Position numbers and translations under genes: made by a program
DNA from: Microbacterium sp. cx-55
GTDB lineage: Bacteria; Actinomycetota; Actinomycetes; Actinomycetales; Microbacteriaceae
Length of the DNA stretch: 64,000 nt
Assembly (NCBI RefSeq): GCF_021117345.1
Contig: NZ_CP088261.1
Coordinates: 1,798,001-1,862,000 of the forward strand
Reading direction: 5' to 3'
The notes under the pieces: generated by a model
Seen by the model: only the letters and a program-made list of their open reading frames with translations
Database searches by the model: none
Told to the model about the DNA's origin: nothing
Shown here: piece after piece, positions 8,759 through 16,819 of the stretch
How the letters are laid out: every line of letters begins with the position of its first letter
How positions within the stretch are numbered: position 1 is the first letter of the stretch

Positions 8759-10816
8759 ATGGCGACGGATGCGGCGAACCCCCTGTTGACAGAGACGACC
8801 GGGGAGTTCGGGCTTCCGGATTACCGCAGAATCGACCCCGCCCACTACCTGCCGGCGTTCGAGACCGCCTTCGCCGCCCACCGCGCGGAGATCGAGGCGA
8901 TCGCGACGGACGCGGCCGCCCCGACGTTCGCCAACACGCTGGAGGCGATCGAACGCAGCGGCGAGGTGCTGGATCGGGTGTCCCGCACCTTCTACACGGT
9001 GTCCTCCGCCGATGCGACGGCGGAGATCCAGGCCGTCGAGGAAGAGCTGGCGCCGCTGATGTCTGCGCATCAGGACGCGGTCACCCTCGACGCTCGCCTC
9101 TTCGCACGCGTCGCGGCCGTGCACGCGCAGCTCGATGACCTTCCGCTCGACGCCGAGCAGCGCTACCTCGTCGAGCGACGATTCCGGGAGATGACCCACG
9201 CCGGGGCGGGGTTGAGTGCCGACGAGAAGGCACGGCTCACCGCGCTGAACCAGAAGCTCTCGACCCTCACCACGACGTTCGAGAAGAATCTGCTCGCCGA
9301 CACGAACGACCTGGCTGTGGAGTTCGCCTCCGCGAGCGAGCTCGAGGGCCTCACCGCCGGCGAACTGTCCGCCGCCGCACAGGCCGCTTCCGACCGCGGG
9401 CTGACCGGACGCTACCTCGTCACTCTGCCGCTCTACACCGGGCATCCGTACCTGGCGTCGCTGACCCGACGCGAGAGCCGTGCACGGATCATGACCGCGT
9501 CGCAGTCGCGCGGGCGGCGCGGCAACGGGAACGACAACCGCGACGTCCTGCGAGACATCGTGCGGACGCGCGCCGAACGCGCCGCGCTCCTCGGCTACTC
9601 CTCACATGCTGCGTACATCACATCGGATGAGACGGCGGGATCCCCCGAAGCCGTGCACGACCTGCTCCGCCGGCTGGCCGCGCCGGCGGCCCGCAACGCG
9701 CGCCAGGAGCGAGATGCGCGTCAGGCGATGATCGACTCAGAGCCCGCGTCTTTCGCGCTCGCCGCGCACGACTGGGCGTTCTACACGGAGAAGGTGCGCG
9801 CCGCCGAGTACGATCTCGACCGCGCCGCACTGCGTCCGTGGTTCGAGGCGGAACGCGTGCTGCAGGACGGCGTTTTTCGCGCGGCGACCGAGCTCTACGG
9901 GGTCACGATCACCGAACGGCCCGATCTGCACGCGTATCACGCCGGAGCCCGGGTCTTCGAAGTCGCCGAGGCGGATGGCGCGCCCGTGGGGCTGTTCATC
10001 CTCGATCTCTACACCCGCGACTCGAAGCGCGGTGGCGCCTGGATGAACTCCCTCGTCACGCAGTCCGAGCTGCGCGGAACGCTCCCCGTTGTCGTGAACA
10101 ACCTCAACGTGTCGCGTCCGGGCGACGGCCTGCCGACGCTTCTCACATTGGACGAGGTCACCACCCTGTTCCACGAGTTCGGACACGCGCTGCACGGCCT
10201 TTTCGCCCGCGTCACGTACCCGCACTTCGCCGGCACCGCGGTGTTCCGCGATTTCGTGGAGTTCCCGAGCCAGGTGAACGAGATGTGGATCATGTGGCCG
10301 GAGATCCTCACCCGCTACGCACGTCACCTCGACACGGATGAGCCGCTCGATCCGACCGTCGTGGAGAAGCTCGCGGCATCCGAAGCGTTCAATCAGGGCT
10401 TCGCCACGAGCGAATACCTGGCGGCGTCCTGGCTCGACCAGGCCTGGCATTCCCTCGACACCGACGCCGCATCGGCGGACATCGACGTGCTCGCCTTCGA
10501 GGCGGCAGCGCTCTCGGACATCGGGCTGGATGATCCCGCCGTTCCCACCCGATACTCGTCGACCTACTTCGCGCACATCTTCTCGGGCGGGTACAGCGCC
10601 GGGTACTACTCGTACATCTGGAGCGAGGTTCTCGACGCCGACACCGTCGAGTGGTTCCGCGAGAACGGCGGACTCACCCGCGCGAACGGCGATCGGTTCC
10701 GCGCGCGGCTTCTCGGCGTGGGGGGCTCGAAGGATCCCCTCGAGGCCTATCGTGACTTCCGCGGCCGCGATGCCGACATCGAGCCGTTGCTGCGCAGGCG
10801 CGGCCTGCAGTCCTAA
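8759..10816 (+). CDS. M3 family zinc oligopeptidase (Dcp/PrlC-like)
   Basis: A 685-residue cytoplasmic metallopeptidase that cleaves short peptides. The zinc site HEFGH is at residues 472-476, and the distal glutamate follows in EFPSQVNE about 25 residues later, as in thimet oligopeptidase, PrlC and Dcp. The C-terminal HIFSGGYSAGYYSYIWSEV segment is the conserved M3 substrate-binding region. There is no signal peptide. Whether it acts as a dipeptidyl carboxypeptidase (Dcp) or oligopeptidase A cannot be decided from sequence; the length suits Dcp. It starts 31 bp after the small ORF and may belong to the valS transcript. Confidence 0.92.
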   Translation: MATDAANPLLTETTGEFGLPDYRRIDPAHYLPAFETAFAAHRAEIEAIATDAAAPTFANTLEAIERSGEVLDRVSRTFYTVSSADATAEIQAVEEELAPLMSAHQDAVTLDARLFARVAAVHAQLDDLPLDAEQRYLVERRFREMTHAGAGLSADEKARLTALNQKLSTLTTTFEKNLLADTNDLAVEFASASELEGLTAGELSAAAQAASDRGLTGRYLVTLPLYTGHPYLASLTRRESRARIMTASQSRGRRGNGNDNRDVLRDIVRTRAERAALLGYSSHAAYITSDETAGSPEAVHDLLRRLAAPAARNARQERDARQAMIDSEPASFALAAHDWAFYTEKVRAAEYDLDRAALRPWFEAERVLQDGVFRAATELYGVTITERPDLHAYHAGARVFEVAEADGAPVGLFILDLYTRDSKRGGAWMNSLVTQSELRGTLPVVVNNLNVSRPGDGLPTLLTLDEVTTLFHEFGHALHGLFARVTYPHFAGTAVFRDFVEFPSQVNEMWIMWPEILTRYARHLDTDEPLDPTVVEKLAASEAFNQGFATSEYLAASWLDQAWHSLDTDAASADIDVLAFEAAALSDIGLDDPAVPTRYSSTYFAHIFSGGYSAGYYSYIWSEVLDADTVEWFRENGGLTRANGDRFRARLLGVGGSKDPLEAYRDFRGRDADIEPLLRRRGLQS

Positions 10817-10967
10817 GCCCGCGAGGCGGTCATGCACCTCAGTGCGGTGCCTTCCGCCAGCCACTCCACCGCGCCTCCAAGACTTTTGGACGTCGCCCAG
10901 GCGCCTTTACCGGCCTCACGCGAGTCGAATCTCGTCGAAAGCGACCTCAGCGCGTGCGAGGCGGAGT

Positions 10968-12236
10968 TCAGGCGGACTTGCGCTTCTGCCGCAGGACCAG
11001 AGTCGGAGCCGCGCCATCCTCGACGGCGGCGCGGGTCACGACGACCTTGGCGACGTCTTCGCTCGACGGGATCTCGAACATGATCGGGCCGAGGACTTCT
11101 TCGAGGATGGCGCGAAGACCACGGGCGCCGGTCTTTCGCAGCACGGCGAGATCGGCGATGGCCTCCAACGCGTCTTTCTCGAAGTCGAGTTCGACGTCGT
11201 CGAGTTCGAACATGCGCTGGTACTGCTTGACCAGTGCGTTCTTCGGCGTGGTGAGGATCTCCATCAGCGCCTTCTGATCGAGCGGTGAGACCGCAGCGAT
11301 CACGGGGAGGCGCCCGATGAACTCGGGGATCAGGCCGAACTTGTGCAGATCTTCGGGAAGCACTTCGGAGAAAAGATCGGGCGCATCGTCTTTGCGCTGC
11401 AGGGGTGCGCCGAAGCCGACACCGTGCTTGCCGACCCGCGAGGAGATGATCTCTTCCAGCCCCGCGAAGGCGCCAGCCACGATGAACAGCACGTTCGTCG
11501 TGTCGATCTGAATGAACTCCTGGTGCGGGTGCTTGCGCCCGCCTTGCGGCGGGACGGACGCGACCGTGCCCTCGAGGATCTTCAGCAGCGCCTGCTGCAC
11601 GCCCTCGCCGGATACGTCGCGCGTGATCGACGGGTTCTCGGCCTTGCGGGCGATCTTGTCGACCTCGTCGATGTAGATAATGCCCGTCTCGGCGCGCTTG
11701 GTGTCGAAGTCGGCCGCTTGGAGGAGCTTCAGCAGGATGTTCTCGACGTCTTCGCCGACGTAGCCCGCTTCGGTCAGGGCCGTGGCGTCGGCGACGGCGA
11801 AGGGCACGTTCAGGCGCTTCGCGAGCGTCTGCGCGAGGTAGGTCTTACCGCAGCCGGTCGGGCCCAGCATGAGGATGTTGCTCTTGGAGATCTCGATCTC
11901 CTCCGCACGCTGCTCGGCAGAGGTGATCGTGGTCTGTGCGCGGACGCGCTTGTAGTGGTTGTACACGGCGACTGAGAGCGCGCGCTTCGCCTGCTCCTGG
12001 CCGACCACGTAGTCCTCGAGGAACGAGAAGATCTCACGGGGCTTCGGCAGGTCGAACTCGGTGACCTCGCCCGACGTCTGCTCCGCCATGCGCTCTTCGA
12101 TGATCTCGTTGCACAGCTCGACGCACTCATCGCAGATGTAGACCCCGGGGCCCGCGATCAGCTGTTGCACCTGCTTCTGGCTCTTTCCGCAGAAAGAACA
12201 CTTGAACAGGTCGGCGCTTTCACCGATGCGTGCCAT
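10968..12236 (-). CDS. clpX: ClpX, ATPase subunit of the Clp protease
   Basis: AAA+ unfoldase that feeds substrates to the ClpP1P2 peptidase. The 422-residue protein has an N-terminal zinc-binding domain ([11 protein letters not shown], then CDECVELC), Walker A GPTGCGKT, Walker [11 protein letters not shown] and the C-terminal sensor region [13 protein letters not shown]. The ATG at 12236 starts the family homology and has an AGAGG sequence upstream. It is separated from clpP2 by a strong terminator, so it probably has its own promoter in the 150-bp gap, although I cannot point to a convincing one. Confidence 0.97.
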   Translation of the reverse strand: MARIGESADLFKCSFCGKSQKQVQQLIAGPGVYICDECVELCNEIIEERMAEQTSGEVTEFDLPKPREIFSFLEDYVVGQEQAKRALSVAVYNHYKRVRAQTTITSAEQRAEEIEISKSNILMLGPTGCGKTYLAQTLAKRLNVPFAVADATALTEAGYVGEDVENILLKLLQAADFDTKRAETGIIYIDEVDKIARKAENPSITRDVSGEGVQQALLKILEGTVASVPPQGGRKHPHQEFIQIDTTNVLFIVAGAFAGLEEIISSRVGKHGVGFGAPLQRKDDAPDLFSEVLPEDLHKFGLIPEFIGRLPVIAAVSPLDQKALMEILTTPKNALVKQYQRMFELDDVELDFEKDALEAIADLAVLRKTGARGLRAILEEVLGPIMFEIPSSEDVAKVVVTRAAVEDGAAPTLVLRQKRKSA

Positions 12237-12338
12237 GATGCCTCTCTTCCCCCCGGACGAGTCCGTCGTCATCCGAGCCTAACCTCTGCCCCCGACAACG
12301 GTGCGTATTGGGGGTTCGTCGCGTCGCGCCGCGTAAAA

Positions 12339-12375
12339 CACGACGCCCCGGCCGGGGAACGGTCGGGGCGTCGTG
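12339..12375 (-). terminator. Rho-independent terminator after clpP2
   Basis: A perfect 12-bp inverted repeat (CACGACGCCCCG at 12339-12350 with its complement at 12364-12375) lies just downstream of the clpP2 stop. On the minus strand the hairpin is followed by TTTT. It would end the clpP1-clpP2 transcript before clpX. Confidence 0.85.
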
Positions 12376-12386
12376 ATGAGCGTCGC

Positions 12387-13052
12387 TCAGGCGGTGAGCG
12401 CCGCGGGCGTGCGCTTGCGGGTCGTCAGTACCTGGTCGACCAGGCCGTACGTGACCGCATCCGCCGCCGACAGGATCTTGTCACGGTCGATGTCTCGGTT
12501 GACCTCTTCGGGGGTCTTGTTCGAGTGCTTCGACAGCGTCTCTTCCAGCCAGGTACGCATGCGGAGGATCTCTGCCGCCTGGATCTCGATGTCGGATGCC
12601 TGACCATGACCCGCCTCGCCCATCGCGGGCTGGTGGATCAGGATGCGGGCGTTCGGCAGCGCGAGACGCTTTCCGGGTGCCCCGGCGGCGAGCAGCACGG
12701 ATGCCGCGGACGCCGCCTGGCCGAGCACGACGGTCTGGATCTGCGGCGACACGTACTGCATGGTGTCGTAGATCGCCGTCATCGCGGTGAACGAGCCACC
12801 GGGCGAGTTGATGTACATGATGATGTCGCGGTCGGGGTCCTGGGACTCGAGCACAAGCAACTGCGCCATGACGTCGTCCGCGGACGCATCATCGACCTGC
12901 ACGCCGAGGAAGATGACGCGATCCTCGAAGAGCTTGTTGTACGGGTCCTGGCGCTTGTAGCCGTAGGCCGTGCGCTCTTCGAACTGCGGCAGCACGTACC
13001 GGCTGGAAGGCATCTGCAGGCCCTGCGGGATACCGAAGGTAGGGGTGTTCAT
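12387..13052 (-). CDS. clpP2: ClpP2, Clp protease proteolytic subunit
   Basis: Serine peptidase subunit, 221 residues. The catalytic triad is visible: Ser115 in GQAASAAS, His140 in LIHQPAMG and Asp187 in NRDIDRD. The N-terminal extension before YNKLFEDRVIFLG is longer than in ClpP1, as in the second actinobacterial ClpP. In actinobacteria the active enzyme is a mixed ClpP1-ClpP2 tetradecamer. It starts 28 bp after the clpP1 stop and is surely in the same operon. The ATG at 13052 follows an AGAGAG sequence; the upstream in-frame stretch is low-complexity and lacks homology. Confidence 0.95.
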   Translation of the reverse strand: MNTPTFGIPQGLQMPSSRYVLPQFEERTAYGYKRQDPYNKLFEDRVIFLGVQVDDASADDVMAQLLVLESQDPDRDIIMYINSPGGSFTAMTAIYDTMQYVSPQIQTVVLGQAASAASVLLAAGAPGKRLALPNARILIHQPAMGEAGHGQASDIEIQAAEILRMRTWLEETLSKHSNKTPEEVNRDIDRDKILSAADAVTYGLVDQVLTTRKRTPAALTA

Positions 13053-13080
13053 TCGCGTTCTCTCTTTCGCCTTCGGGTGC

Positions 13081-13665
13081 CTAGTTGGCGGTGCCGCCGC
13101 CGCCGATGACGTCGGCTGCGGAGTCGCGGATGTGGTCGACGAAGCCGTACTCGAGGGCCTCGTCCGCGGTGAACCAGCGGTCGCGGTCACCGTCTTCGTT
13201 GACCTGCTCGACGGTCTTGCCCGTCTGGGATGCGGTGATCTCGGCGAGACGGTTCTTCATCGAGACGATGAGCTGCGCCTGCGTCTGGATGTCGCTCGAG
13301 GTGCCGCCGAAGCCGCCGTGCGGCTGGTGCAGCAGAACGCGCGCGTTGGGCGTGATGTAGCGCTTGCCCTTCGTGCCGGCGGTGAGCAGCAGCTGCCCCA
13401 TGGAGGCCGCCATACCGATGCCGACGGTCACGATGTCGTTCGGCACGAACTGCATCGTGTCGTAGATCGCCATTCCCGCGGTGATCGAGCCACCGGGAGA
13501 GTTGACGTAGAGATAGATGTCCTTTTCGGAGTCCTCGGCTGCGAGCAGCAGGATCTTCGCGCAGATCTCGTTGGCATTCTCGTCACGCACCTCTGACCCG
13601 AGCCAGATGATGCGGTCCTTCAGCAGCCTGTCGAAGACGCTCGTCGCGACAAGGGGATCGGCCAT
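13081..13665 (-). CDS. clpP1: ClpP1, Clp protease proteolytic subunit
   Basis: Serine peptidase subunit, 194 residues. The triad residues are Ser88 in [10 protein letters not shown], His113 in LLHQPHGG and an Asp in EDGDRD near residue 158. It partners with ClpP2 from the next gene. A good AGGAG site lies 7 nt before the ATG at 13665. The gene begins 46 bp after the TPR gene stop, so the TPR gene, clpP1 and clpP2 may share a transcript. It ends in a short glycine-rich tail (IGGGGTAN). Confidence 0.95.
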   Translation of the reverse strand: MADPLVATSVFDRLLKDRIIWLGSEVRDENANEICAKILLLAAEDSEKDIYLYVNSPGGSITAGMAIYDTMQFVPNDIVTVGIGMAASMGQLLLTAGTKGKRYITPNARVLLHQPHGGFGGTSSDIQTQAQLIVSMKNRLAEITASQTGKTVEQVNEDGDRDRWFTADEALEYGFVDHIRDSAADVIGGGGTAN

Positions 13666-13711
13666 GTTCACTCCTGTTTCGGTGGTAGTGATGTCGAATC
13701 TACCGGCGCGT

Positions 13712-14242
13712 TCAGAGACCCTCGCCGATGTTCGCCGTCGGCATACGTCGCGGCGCATGCAGGAGCTCGGCGGCGTATCCGGTCACGGATCGCGTGTAGC
13801 GGGGCAGGTGCGGAGCGAGTGCATCGAGGGCGATCGAGAGCGCCAGGCGGTCGTGCCCTGCCGAACTCAACGCCAGGGCGTAGAACGCGGCCGCGGCGTC
13901 CCGCATCCCGTCGCGGTCGCGGCGCTCGTACTCGGCGCGCAAGAGCTCCAGACTCTCCTCCACCTGGCCGAGGTTGCGGATCGTGCTGGCAAGTTGGATC
14001 ACGGCCTGCGGCCGGTGCGCGTCGTCGAGTCCCGCCGCCAGGGCCGCCCGGTAGAGCGGCTCGGCCTCGGTCTCACGGCCGGCCGAGTCGTAACTGCCCG
14101 CGCGTTCGAACAGGGCGCGCGCGTCGTCGGCCGGGCGTTCTCGGGCGATCCGCTCGATCACGTCGATGCGCTCGTCGTCGGTGAGGGCCGCATCCGCCCA
14201 TATCGCCGCGACGCGCTCATCCCACTCGTCTGTCGAATCCAT
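13712..14242 (-). CDS. Tetratricopeptide-repeat protein (TPR_5-like)
   Basis: A 176-residue soluble helical protein. Repeats such as [29 protein letters not shown] and [26 protein letters not shown] fit the TPR_5 family, usually annotated only as a tetratricopeptide protein. No catalytic residues or signal peptide are seen. It sits between trigger factor and clpP1, and a terminator separates it from tig. The setting suggests, without proof, a link to protein quality control. The ATG at 14242 is preceded by GGAGGC. Confidence 0.82.
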   Translation of the reverse strand: MDSTDEWDERVAAIWADAALTDDERIDVIERIARERPADDARALFERAGSYDSAGRETEAEPLYRAALAAGLDDAHRPQAVIQLASTIRNLGQVEESLELLRAEYERRDRDGMRDAAAAFYALALSSAGHDRLALSIALDALAPHLPRYTRSVTGYAAELLHAPRRMPTANIGEGL

Positions 14243-14268
14243 CGATGCCTCCTTCGGCGAATGAACAG

Positions 14269-14300
14269 AAGAGGGCGGATGCTGATGCATCCGCCCTCTT
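14269..14300 (-). terminator. Rho-independent terminator after tig
   Basis: A perfect 13-bp inverted repeat, AAGAGGGCGGATG with its complement and a 6-nt loop, lies 15 bp after the trigger factor stop. The downstream sequence on the minus strand (CTGTTCATT) is moderately T-rich. It separates tig from the TPR-clpP transcript. Confidence 0.75.
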
Positions 14301-14314
14301 CCTTCGGTATCCGA

Positions 14315-15835
14315 TTACTCGGAATCGGCCTTCACGGCCGGAGCCTTCTTCGCGGGAGCCTTCTTCGCCGGTGCCTTCTTGGCGGCCGGCTTCTTCTCGG
14401 CGGCCTCCTCGGCGACCTCGCCGGTCGGCTTCGCTGCGGCGGGCTTCTTGGCAGGAGCCTTCTTCGCGGGAGCCTTCTTCGCGGGAGCCTCATCGACCGG
14501 AGCGGAATCCGCCTCGGCGACCTCGTCCGTCTCGTCGGCCTCGACAGCGGGCTCTTCCTCGACGGCGACGAAGCCGGTGAGGTCGACGGCCTTGCCGTTC
14601 GCGTCGACGACGGTGACCTTGCCCAGCGCCAGGGCGAGGGCCTTGTTGCGGGCGACCTCACCGATCATGGCGGGCAGCTGGTTGCCCTGCTGCAGAGCGT
14701 TCACGAACTCCTGCGGAGCCATGCCGTACTGCGCGGCCGACTGGATGAGGTACTGCGTGAGCTCTTCCTGCGAGACCTGCACGTCGGACTTCTCGGCGAT
14801 CGCGTCGAGCAGCACCTGCGTGCGGAACTGCTTCTCGCTGGCCTCGGTGACCTCGGCGCGGTGCACGTCGTCTTCGAGGCGGCCTTCGCCCTCGAGGTGC
14901 TGGTGCACCTCGTCCTCGATGAGCTTCGGCGGGACGGGGATCTCGGACTGCTCGAGCAGCAGCTCGATGAGCTTGTCGCGCGCGGCGGCACCCTGGCTGA
15001 ACGTGGACTGCTGCGCAACCCGCTCAGACAGGCTCTCGCGGAGCTCGGCGATCGTGTCGAACTCGCTGGCCATCTGCGCGAAGTCGTCGTCGGCCTCGGG
15101 AAGCTCGCGCTCCTTGACGGCGGTGACGCTGACAGCGACCTCGGCCTCTTCACCGGCGTGGTCGCCGCCGACGAGCTTCGAGCGGAACGTGGTGTCTTCG
15201 CCGGCCGTGAGCGACTCGATGGCCTCATCGATTCCCTCGAGCAGCTCGCCGGAACCGAGTTCGTACGACACGCCCTCGGCGCGGTCGATCTCGGCGCCGT
15301 CGATCGTCGCGACGAGGTTCAGCTCCACGAAGTCGCCGGTCGCGGCGGGGCGGTCGACGGTGATGAGCGTGCCGAAGCGCGCGCGGAGGCTGTCGAGCTC
15401 CGCGTCGATCGCGGCTTCGTCGGTTTCGACGGCGTCGACCGTGACGGTCAGGCCCTCGTACGCCGGCAGCTCGAACTCGGGGCGCACGTCGACCTCGACC
15501 GTGACCTTGAGGTCGCCCGAGAAGTCGGAGAGCTCGGGGAGCTCGACGACCTCGGCCTCGGGACGACCGAGAACGCGGATCTCGTTATCGGCGACGGCCG
15601 CACGGAAGAAGCCGTCGAGGCCCTCGTTGACCGCGTGCTCGATGACGGCACCGCGACCCATGCGCTGATCGATGATGGGTGCGGGGACCTTGCCCTTGCG
15701 GAAGCCGGGGATCTGCACGTCCTGAGCGATGTGCTCATACGCGTGATCGATGCTCGGCTTGAGCTCTTCGGGCGAGACCGTGATGTGGAGCTTCACCCGG
15801 GTGGGGCTCAGCTGCTCGACGGTGCTGGTGACCAT
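14315..15835 (-). CDS. tig: Trigger factor with Lys/Ala/Pro-rich tail
   Basis: Ribosome-associated chaperone and prolyl isomerase. The 506-residue protein has the ribosome-docking loop [11 protein letters not shown] near residue 45, a central FKBP-type PPIase domain ([14 protein letters not shown] onward) and a helical C-terminal chaperone domain to about residue 430. The last 50 or so residues are a low-complexity tail of repeated KKAPAKKAP units mixed with an acidic stretch, which canonical trigger factors lack. A tRNA-Pro gene lies just upstream. Confidence 0.95.
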   Translation of the reverse strand: MVTSTVEQLSPTRVKLHITVSPEELKPSIDHAYEHIAQDVQIPGFRKGKVPAPIIDQRMGRGAVIEHAVNEGLDGFFRAAVADNEIRVLGRPEAEVVELPELSDFSGDLKVTVEVDVRPEFELPAYEGLTVTVDAVETDEAAIDAELDSLRARFGTLITVDRPAATGDFVELNLVATIDGAEIDRAEGVSYELGSGELLEGIDEAIESLTAGEDTTFRSKLVGGDHAGEEAEVAVSVTAVKERELPEADDDFAQMASEFDTIAELRESLSERVAQQSTFSQGAAARDKLIELLLEQSEIPVPPKLIEDEVHQHLEGEGRLEDDVHRAEVTEASEKQFRTQVLLDAIAEKSDVQVSQEELTQYLIQSAAQYGMAPQEFVNALQQGNQLPAMIGEVARNKALALALGKVTVVDANGKAVDLTGFVAVEEEPAVEADETDEVAEADSAPVDEAPAKKAPAKKAPAKKPAAAKPTGEVAEEAAEKKPAAKKAPAKKAPAKKAPAVKADSE

Positions 15836-15910
15836 GCCTGTTGTTCTCCTCTGGTTCCCGCGACAGCGCGCGGTGGCTGAAGGTTGTGGGGTCTTCGGGG
15901 GTCCGATACG

Positions 15911-15984
15911 TCGGGGCGACAGGATTTGAACCTGCGACTTCCCGCTCCCAAAGCGGGCGCTCTACCAAGCTGAGCTACGCCCCG
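15911..15984 (-). tRNA. tRNA-Pro (anticodon TGG)
   Basis: A complete cloverleaf on the minus strand: 7-bp acceptor stem CGGGGCG/CGCCCCG, D arm GCTCAGCTTGGTAGAGC, anticodon stem CCCGC/GCGGG around the loop TTTGGGA (anticodon TGG, reads CCA) and a TTCAAAT T-loop. The discriminator base is A and CCA is not encoded. It lies 75 bp before trigger factor on the same strand. A TAGACT hexamer at 16031-16026 could be its -10 box. Confidence 0.97.
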
Positions 15985-16097
15985 GGCGGCGGGCACGCGA
16001 ACGTGCACCGAAATCGGCCCCCGTTAGTCTAGCCGACCTGCTCCGCGCGTCGGGACGAACGCCGGTGTCCGCGTGCGGGCAGGCCATTGATGTCGGC

Positions 16098-16103
16098 TAC
16101 ACT
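16098..16103 (+). promoter_or_regulatory. Candidate -10 box for tRNA-Gly
   Basis: TACACT lies 55 bp before the tRNA-Gly gene and fits the actinobacterial TANNNT -10 consensus. No convincing -35 hexamer is seen, so the call is tentative. Confidence 0.3.
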
Positions 16104-16130
16104 TGCGGATGCAGCGAGTGATTGCTGCGC

Positions 16131-16157
16131 ATATTCCGGCACTTTCCGCCGGAATAT
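16131..16157 (+). repeat. Perfect hairpin abutting tRNA-Gly
   Basis: A perfect 10-bp inverted repeat (ATATTCCGGC at 16131-16140, complement at 16148-16157) with a 7-nt loop ends exactly at the base before the tRNA-Gly acceptor stem. It would be part of the 5' leader of the tRNA precursor and sits where RNase P cuts. Its role is unknown. Confidence 0.7.
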
Positions 16158-16228
16158 GGGGCTGTAGCTTAGTGGTAAAGCCTCTGTCTTCCAAACAGAT
16201 GATGCGAGTTCGATTCTCGTCAGCCCCT
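16158..16228 (+). tRNA. tRNA-Gly (anticodon TCC)
   Basis: A 71-nt cloverleaf: acceptor GGGGCTG/CAGCCCC, D arm GCTTAGTGGTAAAGC, anticodon stem TCTGT/ACAGA around CTTCCAA (anticodon TCC, reads GGA) and T-loop TTCGATT. The discriminator base is T, and a CCA follows directly in the DNA at 16229-16231. Confidence 0.96.
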
Positions 16229-16256
16229 CCACTTCTTGATCCGGGCACCCCGCCCG

Positions 16257-16793
16257 TCAGCGCGACGAGGATTCCGAGTGGCGCTCGATGTGCTCGAGGT
16301 ACCGGGCTGCGTTGCTGACCAGACCGGCACGTTCCTCATCCGTCAGCGCGCGGCGTACCTTCGCAGGTACCCCGGCGACGAGCGAACCGTCCGGGATCAC
16401 CGCGTTCTCGAGCACGACCGCTCCCCCGGCCACGAGGCATCCGGCACCGATCTGCGCACCGTTGAGCACCACGGCTCCCATCCCGATCAGCGAACCGTCG
16501 CCGATCGTGCAGCCGTGCACGACGGCGTTGTGCCCGACCGACACGTCGACACCGAGCACCACGGGTGAGCCGCGATCGACGTGCACGCTGACGTTGTCCT
16601 GCAGGTTGCTCCGGGCGCCGATCGTGATCGAGTCGCCGTCCGCGCGAAGCACCGCGTTGTACCAGACGCTCGCGTGCTCCCCCAGGGCGACCGCGCCGAT
16701 CACGCGCGCACCGGCGGCGACGAACGCCGTCGGATCGATCGTGGGGCGTGAATCGCCGAGAGCGAGGATGGAGGCATCGGAGGAGACGGTCAT
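16257..16793 (-). CDS. Gamma-carbonic-anhydrase-like LbetaH protein
   Basis: A 178-residue left-handed beta-helix protein of the YrdA/PaaY/gamma-carbonic-anhydrase group. Hexapeptide repeats run through the middle (ARVIGAVALGEHASVWYNAVLR, then DGSLIGMGAVVLNGAQIG). The zinc ligands expected in this family are present as His in SVHVDRG and in VGHNAVVHGC. The family includes true carbonic anhydrases and inactive or acyltransferase-like members, so the reaction is not certain. It is 26 bp upstream of the acyltransferase stop on the same strand order but has no obvious functional link to it. Confidence 0.88.
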   Translation of the reverse strand: MTVSSDASILALGDSRPTIDPTAFVAAGARVIGAVALGEHASVWYNAVLRADGDSITIGARSNLQDNVSVHVDRGSPVVLGVDVSVGHNAVVHGCTIGDGSLIGMGAVVLNGAQIGAGCLVAGGAVVLENAVIPDGSLVAGVPAKVRRALTDEERAGLVSNAARYLEHIERHSESSSR

Positions 16794-16819
16794 GACCCGA
16801 CCCTACCGACGCGGCATCC

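Noticed and set aside
14379..15668. Plus-strand Ser/Ala-rich frame opposite tig
   Set aside because: Composition is that of antisense to a Lys/Glu-rich gene; no signal or motif.
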